Below, piece after piece: positions 23,440-27,031 of a DNA stretch of 27,031 nt. Each line of letters starts with the position of its first letter. Within the stretch, counting starts at the first letter, position 1. Made by a program: the position numbers and the translations under genes. A model generated the notes under the pieces. It was not told where the DNA came from, did no database searches, and worked only from the letters and a program-made list of their open reading frames with translations. Origin of the DNA: a virus. The stretch is from positions 1-27,031 of the IMG/VR virus record IMGVR_UViG_3300010413_000140; one strand, 5' to 3'.

Positions 23440-23445
23440 AATATA
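23440..23445 (-). promoter_or_regulatory. TATATT box, leaderless-type, for groES
   Basis: The minus strand reads TATATT, then 5 nt, then the groES ATG. It lies in the 32-nt gap after the membrane peptide gene and would drive the groES-groEL-zinc finger group. Confidence 0.35.
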
Positions 23446-23466
23446 TTATCAAATTTACTTTTATTT

Positions 23467-23589
23467 TCAATACACTCCCAACCAATTAAACCAAAAAGAC
23501 GGAATCACTGCCGTCAAACTAATCAGCAAAAAAATCACTGCCGTTACAATTACTACAAGCATAAAACCAAAATATTGCTTTTTATTCAT
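23467..23589 (-). CDS. Single-span membrane peptide (40 aa)
   Basis: The frame encodes MNKKQYFGFMLVVIVTAVIF, then LLISLTAVIPSFWF, ending NWLGVY. A positively charged start (NKK) is followed by about 25 hydrophobic residues, so one inner-membrane span with the N-terminus inside is likely. It fits between the tRNA-like RNA and groES. It could be a small holin-like, lysis-regulating or host membrane-modulating peptide; nothing proves any of these. There is no Shine-Dalgarno site. Confidence 0.55.
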   Translation of the reverse strand: MNKKQYFGFMLVVIVTAVIFLLISLTAVIPSFWFNWLGVY

Positions 23590-23604
23590 TTTTTAATTTC
23601 TGTG

Positions 23605-23702
23605 TGGCCCAGGTAGGACTTGCACCTACGTCTTCTTTCCCAGAAAGATATTTTTTGTTGACAGTTCCTCGCCCATCAACATCTCTATAAAACTACTGGG
23701 CC
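23605..23702 (-). tRNA. tRNA-like RNA, Pro(UGG)-like, with enlarged D-loop
   Basis: On the minus strand the ends pair as a 7-bp acceptor stem (GGCCCAG with CTGGGCC) followed by A as discriminator base. Next to it is a perfect 5-bp T-stem with a 7-nt loop (GTAGG-TGCAAGT-CCTAC). TA follows the acceptor stem as positions 8-9, and GTTT can pair with AAAT as D-stem. TCTT-TCTGGGA-AAGA is the best anticodon arm, giving UGG with C instead of U at position 33. The D-loop is about 35 nt long and carries its own 5-bp hairpin (GTTGA/TCAAC). CCA is not encoded. It may be a working, degenerate or mimic tRNA. Confidence 0.5.
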
Positions 23703-23716
23703 TTAATGATCCAAGA

Positions 23717-23749
23717 GGGTGAGTGAAACGGAAAAGAAGGGACTCACCC
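23717..23749 (-). other. 8-bp inverted repeat between the 75-aa gene and the tRNA-like RNA
   Basis: GGGTGAGT and ACTCACCC are separated by 17 nt, directly after the stop of the 75-aa gene. No T-run follows on the minus strand, so a processing or stabilising hairpin is as likely as a terminator. Confidence 0.5.
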
Positions 23750-23759
23750 AAAAGTTAAA

Positions 23760-23987
23760 CTACCATGCATCGCGGTACTTGTCGTAACTATCATCTGGCG
23801 CGTCATGGCGACCACCTTCTCCACGCGCTTTGTTTTGATTCGTCCAGTGACGGCCTTTACCTGGAACCAGACTGTTACGATAGTTGTCAGGATACCATTG
23901 TGTTTGCTTGCCGGTATCCATGTCCGTTGTTGAACCACTTACGCCCAATGCTCTCAAGGCATTGTCTACAATATCTTTGACTGGCAT
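23760..23987 (-). CDS. Unknown small hydrophilic protein (75 aa)
   Basis: The protein reads MPVKDIVDNALRALGVSGST, then a polar, disordered-looking stretch rich in N, D, K, R and W (WYPDNYRNSLVPGKGRHW, ending DDSYDKYRDAW). One short helix starts it and no fold is evident. It has one of the few strong Shine-Dalgarno sites in the window (AGGAGGG, 4 nt before the ATG), suggesting high translation. It lies between two hairpins. No family is recognised. Confidence 0.65.
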   Translation of the reverse strand: MPVKDIVDNALRALGVSGSTTDMDTGKQTQWYPDNYRNSLVPGKGRHWTNQNKARGEGGRHDAPDDSYDKYRDAW

Positions 23988-24037
23988 TGTTCCCTCCTAC
24001 ATGGGGTTACATTTTTTCGTTGTCAATGTTCCGTTTC

Positions 24038-24093
24038 ATTAACCCTTCATAACTGCCGTCAGTGGTTGCTAACAGCAGTTACAAAAGGTTAAT
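24038..24093 (-). ncRNA. 25-bp RNA hairpin rich in G-U pairs
   Basis: On the minus strand, ATTAACCTTTTGTAACTGC near the 5' side pairs with GCAGTTATGAAGGGTTAAT near the 3' side. The pairing continues inward through a T-G pair and GTTAG/CTGAC to a 6-nt CAACCA loop: 25 continuous pairs, five of them G-U. On the plus strand those five become A-C mismatches, so the structure is built for minus-strand RNA. It begins 2 nt after the stop of the pentapeptide gene and has no T-run, arguing against a simple terminator. It may be an RNase III site, an mRNA stabiliser or a small RNA. Confidence 0.65.
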
Positions 24094-24095
24094 CT

Positions 24096-24782
24096 TTAAT
24101 CTATTAAATTCAATTCTTTAGCACTTGTCCTACTTATTCTCTTCGTCTTGCCCTCAACTTTTATTTCCACCATATCTTCTTCTCCAGTTATCTCAATCTT
24201 ATTTTCCAACGATACCGGCTCGTTACATGGACTTCGTCTCCCCGCTATGCTCATACATTTGATTGAACCGTAACAATTAAAGAAAGCATAATAGCTAACT
24301 TTTCTACCATTGAAGTCCTCGCCATTAAAGTCCATGCCATTGAAGTCCTTGCCATTGAAGTCCCTGCCATTGAAGTCCTCGCCATTAAAGTCCATGCCAT
24401 TGAAGTCCTTGCCATTGAAGTTCCCACCATTGAAGTCCTCGCCATTAAAGTCCATGCCATTAAAGTCCATGCCATTGAAGTCCCAACCATTGAAGTCCTT
24501 GCCATTGAAGTCCTTGCCATTAAAGTCCATGCCATTAAAGTCCATGCCATTGAAGTCCCAACCATTGAAGTTCCCACCATTGAAGTTCCCACCATTGAAG
24601 TTCCAACCATTGAAATCAAATTTTTGGTCATCATTCATCAAAAAAAGATTGATACACTCTACGTTTCTAATTTCATCTTTAGTAGGTTCAAATTCAATAC
24701 GCAAATCATCGTCTGGAAATATGAGGTCTTTGTTTCCATCTACTAACCCGGCTAATTCTTTGCTATTTTTTATTATTTTCAT
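24096..24782 (-). CDS. Pentapeptide-repeat protein with 21 [DN]FNGx units (228 aa)
   Basis: An N-terminal domain (residues 1-55: KELAGLVDGNKDLIFPDDDL and onward) is followed by 21 perfect-register pentads, residues 56-160, each [DN]-F-N-G-x. A C-terminal domain contains CYGSIKCMSIAGRRSPC and VEIKVEGKTKRISR. Phenylalanine would be the central residue of a pentapeptide beta-helix, but the inward i-2 position, usually Ala or another small residue, is W, M, K, E, R or G. Some pentapeptide proteins mimic DNA and bind gyrase; whether this one does is unknown. GGAGG lies 4-5 nt before the ATG, and the ATG overlaps the upstream stop. Confidence 0.8.
   Translation of the reverse strand: MKIIKNSKELAGLVDGNKDLIFPDDDLRIEFEPTKDEIRNVECINLFLMNDDQKFDFNGWNFNGGNFNGGNFNGWDFNGMDFNGMDFNGKDFNGKDFNGWDFNGMDFNGMDFNGEDFNGGNFNGKDFNGMDFNGEDFNGRDFNGKDFNGMDFNGEDFNGRKVSYYAFFNCYGSIKCMSIAGRRSPCNEPVSLENKIEITGEEDMVEIKVEGKTKRISRTSAKELNLID
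24303..24617. repeat. 15-bp tandem array encoding the pentads
   Basis: Twenty-one 15-bp units are present on the minus strand as [GA]A[CT]-TT[CT]-AAT-GG[CT]-NNG. Nearly all non-synonymous variation sits in the last codon (ATG, TGG, GGG, AAG, GAG or AGG) and the first base. Blocks of several units recur (for example K-M-E-R twice), showing growth by segmental duplication. Confidence 0.9.
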
Positions 24783-24994
24783 AATTCCTCCATTTCTCTT
24801 GCTCTGTCATCCATTACTTCGGCGTAAATATGCTCTTTCAAAAATTCTTCTCTAGTTTTTGGTTGGGTATCATAATATCTGGGTTTTGGTTTTTTAATTT
24901 CATCTAACATCCCCAAAAAATTATCCGCGTATCTCTTTGGATACAAACCATTAAGTAAATTCTCTGTTATTTGTTTGTCTATTTTATTTTTCAT
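24779..24994 (-). CDS. Unknown small charged protein (71 aa)
   Basis: From ATG at 24992-24994, which overlaps the upstream TGA (ATGA), the protein reads MKNKIDKQITENLLNGLYPK, then RYADNFLGMLDEIKKPKPRY, and ends MDDRAREMEEL. It is helical and charged. An upstream in-frame TTG/ATG would overlap the previous gene more and is not preferred. No family is recognised. Its stop overlaps the pentapeptide gene start. Confidence 0.65.
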   Translation of the reverse strand: MKNKIDKQITENLLNGLYPKRYADNFLGMLDEIKKPKPRYYDTQPKTREEFLKEHIYAEVMDDRAREMEEL

Positions 24995-25293
24995 TCTACC
25001 AGCACATCCTTTACTGCTTCCCAAAGATCATCGCACAAGGTTGCCCCTCTAATTCCTGAAACATATGCGATTTTATCATTATATTTTTGACCATCACTAT
25101 CTACATAAATAGAGTCATCGTTCTCTTCTAAAAACTCAATCATTTGGCCGATAGATAAGCCTTGTTCGGCTATAGCAATTTCTTTAGAATTATTAATATC
25201 AAAAGGATAATGTCGGTTTAACCAATTCAATAATCGCTCCATGCCTTTTTCAGAAAGCTCATTTAATTGTTCTTCTGTAATGTGTTGTTTCAT
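24991..25293 (-). CDS. Unknown phage accessory protein (100 aa)
   Basis: The protein begins MKQHITEEQLNELSEKGMER and contains LLNWLNRHYP, LSIGQMIEFLEEND and a C-terminal LCDDLWEAVKDVLVE. The ITEEQLxELSEKGxERL start and LSIGQMIEFLEE core recur in short proteins of many phage early regions, whose role is unknown. It is helical with a short beta segment (SIYVDSDGQKYNDKIAYVSG). Confidence 0.7.
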   Translation of the reverse strand: MKQHITEEQLNELSEKGMERLLNWLNRHYPFDINNSKEIAIAEQGLSIGQMIEFLEENDDSIYVDSDGQKYNDKIAYVSGIRGATLCDDLWEAVKDVLVE

Positions 25294-25308
25294 TTTTATA
25301 TGTTCACT

Positions 25309-25647
25309 TTAATCTAATTTTTCTTTTACGTGTTCAATAAATTTGTCCATTTTTTCCGAATAAAAACTGTCAAAAGTATCTGGCCTACCCTGTTGTTCCC
25401 ACCATACAAAAAGAACTGACCTTAATCTTTGCGATAGTCTTTTTCCTTCTAGTTTAGCCTCTACGTTAATTTGCTCTGTGCCTCCACTCTCTGGTTCAAT
25501 TAATAAATTGACATTTTTACCTTGTAAATTCAAAAAAGCTATTTTTTCTTTATCTACCAGTTCAGGCGTGTGTAAACTCAAACCTAACGATCCATCAACT
25601 TTACTTCTAATGCTAGTAATTATGGCTGGCGTATTGATTATTTTCAC
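25309..25647 (-). CDS. Unknown protein of the recombination region (112 aa)
   Basis: The start codon is GTG at 25645-25647, overlapping the preceding TGA (GTGA). The protein has a beta-rich front (SIRSKVDGSLGLSLHTPELV, FLNLQGKNVNLLIEP) and a helical end (RLRSVLFVWWEQQGRP, FYSEKMDKFIEHVKEKL). The HTPEL...LQGKxVxLLIEP pattern occurs in small phage proteins encoded beside annealing or ssDNA-binding proteins, as here. Their function is not established. Confidence 0.65.
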   Translation of the reverse strand: MKIINTPAIITSIRSKVDGSLGLSLHTPELVDKEKIAFLNLQGKNVNLLIEPESGGTEQINVEAKLEGKRLSQRLRSVLFVWWEQQGRPDTFDSFYSEKMDKFIEHVKEKLD

Positions 25648-26153
25648 TTTTCTTTATTATATTTTGTATTTCTTCCGTTACACCACTTCCCTGTTTCTGT
25701 TTTGTGTGCCCACCACTCATCGTTGCCTTGTTCGTAGTGAGTTAATTTTACTTTGTGAATTGGACACATTGCACTGTCTTCAATTCCTTCCTCAGTAGCA
25801 CCCGCTTTAACCATTTCGTCAGCACTAGATACACTGTCAATTATCCCTATACCCATCATGGCAAGCGCCCTACCAACTGCGGATGTTTCAGCGTTCTCCA
25901 AAGCTGCACTGGAATTAACCATTCCATCTCCCCACTTTGCTTGTGAATGTCCCGTAAAAAATCTATCTTGATACGCCATGTCAGGTATCACTTGGGCTTT
26001 GACAACAACCATCTCAGCATCAGAATCACTAAGTAAATGTGTGCGGATCATTCCGTTCTTGCAGTTGTCATTAAAGTAAGAGATACGATCCTTTACTAAG
26101 ATATATTTTTTACCCTTAATGCTAATTGCTTTAGATTTCAAATCTTTACTCAT
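25644..26153 (-). CDS. Putative single-strand annealing / ssDNA-binding protein (169 aa)
   Basis: The start is taken at ATG 26151-26153 (MSKDLKSKAISIKGKKYILV). The core has YFNDNCKNGMIRTHLL, VVVKAQVIPD, FFTGHSQAK and SAALENAETSAVGRALAMM (residues 82-100) followed by GIGI. That last motif is characteristic of a phage family linked to Erf/Rad52-type annealing and ssDNA-binding proteins. The C-terminus adds a possible zinc site (CPIH at 130-133, H150, WC at 157-158). It would bind or anneal single strands in recombination or replication. The motif is known; assignment to a named superfamily is inference. Confidence 0.7.
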   Translation of the reverse strand: MSKDLKSKAISIKGKKYILVKDRISYFNDNCKNGMIRTHLLSDSDAEMVVVKAQVIPDMAYQDRFFTGHSQAKWGDGMVNSSAALENAETSAVGRALAMMGIGIIDSVSSADEMVKAGATEEGIEDSAMCPIHKVKLTHYEQGNDEWWAHKTETGKWCNGRNTKYNKEK

Positions 26154-26155
26154 AT

Positions 26156-26383
26156 TCAAAAAACGTATTTGTTGTACCAATTAACAAAATCTAAATCTGT
26201 CATATTGTCTTCATCTTTTCCTTCCCAGCTAACACTTGCTCCGATTACATTCTTGAGATACCAATCGGCAGCGTCTTTAGCAATTTTTACCTTTTTATTC
26301 CAAGCAACGATTGTGGGAGAGAGAGGATTTTTAACCTTTATGTATTCAATGTAATCCTGGTAGTTATCTATTACTAAGTTCAT
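26156..26383 (-). CDS. Unknown small protein (75 aa)
   Basis: The protein begins MNLVIDNYQDYIEYIKVKNP and continues with KIAKDAADWYLKNVIGASVS and MTDLDFVNWYNKYVF. It is aromatic-rich and probably helical. No family is recognised. A TTGACA/TACATT promoter lies just ahead, with the ATG 8 nt after the -10, so it is probably the first gene of a transcript that also carries the annealing protein. Confidence 0.65.
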   Translation of the reverse strand: MNLVIDNYQDYIEYIKVKNPLSPTIVAWNKKVKIAKDAADWYLKNVIGASVSWEGKDEDNMTDLDFVNWYNKYVF

Positions 26384-26391
26384 ATATTAAT

Positions 26392-26420
26392 AATGTATAC
26401 CATTTTGTAGTCTATGTCAA
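26392..26420 (-). promoter_or_regulatory. Sigma-70 promoter for the annealing-protein group
   Basis: The minus strand has TTGACA at 26415-26420, a 17-nt spacer and TACATT at 26392-26397. The ATG of the 75-aa gene follows 8 nt later, so the leader would be absent or 1-2 nt. The -35 contains the TGA stop of the upstream gene, as at the capsid promoter. Confidence 0.6.
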
Positions 26421-26623
26421 GTACCTAATTTCTTTGCTTTCTTTTCCCAATCTTGTTTCCCATACTTTTTCTCAAACGCGTCCATTTCGTTTTTAATCAT
26501 CGCCCTCATATATTGCTGGCTTCCCATGCCATATTGACGGCTAATGACCTTTAACGCGGCCCACATGATGCCAGGGAACCTTGCAGCGCGTACTATCGTC
26601 TTGTCTTTTTCTGTTTTTTTCAT
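26417..26623 (-). CDS. Putative ribbon-helix-helix DNA-binding protein (68 aa)
   Basis: The protein reads MKKTEKDKTIVRAARFPGIM, then WAALKVISRQYGMGSQQYMR, then AMIKNEMDAFEKKYG. A short strand (VRAARFP) followed by two helices (IMWAALKVISRQYG; SQQYMRAMIKNEMDAF) fits the Arc/MetJ ribbon-helix-helix fold of small phage repressors and regulators. The sequence match is only by pattern. Its ATG overlaps the TGA of the upstream repeat gene, and its stop lies inside the next promoter. Confidence 0.55.
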   Translation of the reverse strand: MKKTEKDKTIVRAARFPGIMWAALKVISRQYGMGSQQYMRAMIKNEMDAFEKKYGKQDWEKKAKKLGT

Positions 26624-27031
26624 TTTAACAACTCTTTCTCGTCATATTCTCCCAAATATTTTCCTTTTTTACCAAATATTTTTGCTTTCCCTTTTACAAA
26701 AACAACTGTTATTCCTAACTTCAAAAAATCGAAAAATGGATGCACCACTCCTAATGAAAAATGTAAATTAATAGCCCAATAAGAAACTGTCCTAACCTGA
26801 TCCCAAACCTGATCCCAAACCTGATCCCCAACCTGATTCCAAATCTGATTCCCAACCTGATTCCTAACCTGATCCCTAACCTGATCCCTAACCTGATCCC
26901 AAACCTGATCCCTAACCTGATCCCAAACCTGATCCCCAACCTGATTCCAAATCTGATTCCCAACCTGATTCCTAACCTGATCCCTAACCTGATCCCAAAC
27001 CTGATCCCTAACCTGATCCCAAACCTGATCC
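26620..27031 (-). CDS. [DN]QV[WRG] tetrapeptide-repeat protein, 5' end cut by window
   Basis: One of two frames open through the terminal repeat array continues beyond it into normal protein: RTVSYWAINLHFSLGVVHPF, FDFLKLGITVVFVKGKAKIF and GKKGKYLGEYDEKELLK, ending in TGA at 26620-26622 that overlaps the next ATG. The repeated part is about 20 units of [DN]-Q-[VI]-[WRG], in alternating forms such as DQVW, DQVR, DQVG and NQIW. The other open minus-strand frame (GIRF/GIRL) stops soon after the array and is a shadow. Such short amphipathic repeats could form a long helix or solenoid. The N-terminus is outside the window. Function unknown. Confidence 0.75.
   Translation of the reverse strand, partial: DQVWDQVRDQVWDQVRDQVRNQVGNQIWNQVGDQVWDQVRDQVWDQVRDQVRDQVRNQVGNQIWNQVGDQVWDQVWDQVRTVSYWAINLHFSLGVVHPFFDFLKLGITVVFVKGKAKIFGKKGKYLGEYDEKELLK
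26793..27031. repeat. 12-bp tandem array with a 9-unit higher-order period
   Basis: Units of the form ctgatccc[act]aac on the plus strand run to the window end, about 20 copies. A distinctive block starting ctgattccaaatctgattcc at 26833 recurs at 26941, exactly 108 bp (nine units) later. The second block differs after 48 bp by the loss or change of one unit, showing segmental duplication of several units at a time. Confidence 0.95.

Noticed and set aside
23717-23749. Rho-independent terminator
   Set aside because: The 8-bp stem is sound, but the loop is 17 nt and no T-run follows, so it is recorded only as an inverted repeat.
24007-24030. TTGACA before the 75-aa gene as a promoter
   Set aside because: The sequence 17 nt downstream (CATGTA) is a poor -10, and neighbouring positions are no better.
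24303-24617. Diversity-generating retroelement acting on the array
   Set aside because: The varied codons differ only at A positions of AAG, as adenine mutagenesis would give. However, other adenines in each unit are constant, no C substitutions occur, and no reverse transcriptase or template repeat is in the window.
24310-24855. Plus-strand 181-codon open frame through the pentapeptide array
   Set aside because: It reads the repeat backwards as low-complexity PLKSM/PLKSL. The minus-strand frame has a Shine-Dalgarno site, coupled neighbours and normal protein at both ends.
26751-26963. Minus-strand 70-codon GIRF/GIRL repeat frame
   Set aside because: It starts at a TTG inside the array and stops soon after it with no neighbour coupling. 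The DQVW frame continues into a normal C-terminus whose stop overlaps the next ATG. The plus-strand NLIP frame is rejected for the same reason.
24303-27031. CRISPR arrays
   Set aside because: Both arrays have contiguous short units (15 and 12 bp) without unique spacers, and both are translated in frame.
1-27031. Recoding of TGA or TAG, as in some phages and candidate phyla
   Set aside because: TGA, TAA and TAG all end genes at tight overlaps (ATGA, TAATG; TAG at 7962 and 23760), and conserved proteins contain no internal stops. The single in-frame TAA at 20485 is the only exception.

Overview
The window is a 27-kb piece of a tailed double-stranded DNA bacteriophage (Caudoviricetes). Every gene that can be supported lies on the minus strand, so transcription runs from the right end of the window to the left, and both ends cut through a gene. 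TAA, TGA and TAG all act as stops in tightly packed, overlapping genes, so the standard bacterial code applies. The DNA is moderately AT-rich. No integrase, repressor or attachment site is visible. No tape-measure, tail-tube or sheath gene is visible either, which would fit a short-tailed phage, but the tail genes may lie outside the window. The host cannot be named.

Right to left (the order of transcription), the layout is as follows. (1) 27031-24000 is an early or accessory block: a protein with about 20 copies of a four-residue [DN]Q[VI][WRG] repeat, a small putative ribbon-helix-helix protein, a single-strand-annealing/ssDNA-binding-like protein, several unknown small proteins, and a protein with 21 near-identical pentapeptide repeats that ends 2 nt before a 25-bp RNA hairpin. 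(2) 24000-21073 is a host-interaction block: a 75-aa unknown protein, a 98-nt tRNA-like RNA, a 40-aa membrane peptide, divergent GroES and GroEL, and two small zinc-finger proteins. (3) 21054-19688 holds small unknown genes, one frame interrupted by TAA, and a sulfotransferase. (4) 19667-11617 is the packaging and head module: small and large terminase, a zinc ribbon, portal, a lytic transglycosylase protein, a small basic protein, a scaffold-like protein, an AP2-domain mini-ORF and the major capsid protein with a neighbouring structural protein. (5) 11533-1 is the virion accessory and fibre region: two beta-helix proteins, a coiled-coil protein, an 875-aa fibre, a run of beta-rich appendage proteins, a LamG-like protein, a putative adaptor/connector and a partial 438-codon protein.

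The terminase, portal, scaffold and capsid proteins would build and fill the head. GroES and GroEL probably fold phage proteins such as the capsid protein. The beta-helix, LamG-like and fibre proteins decorate the particle or bind the host surface. The annealing protein serves recombination or replication.

The most unusual features are regulatory. At many genes a TATAAT-like -10 box sits only 5-8 nt before the start codon with no Shine-Dalgarno site, which predicts leaderless mRNAs. Other notable signals are an apparent AUU start behind a perfect Shine-Dalgarno site, a promoter followed at once by a terminator-like hairpin ahead of the capsid gene, a tRNA-like RNA with an enlarged D-loop, and a G-U-rich hairpin that folds only as minus-strand RNA. 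Several real genes here are too short, or run off the window, and are easily missed: 3880-4044, 7029-7166, 7962-8141, 13531-13647, 14481-14639, 20914-21054, 23467-23589, 1-1316 and 26620-27031.
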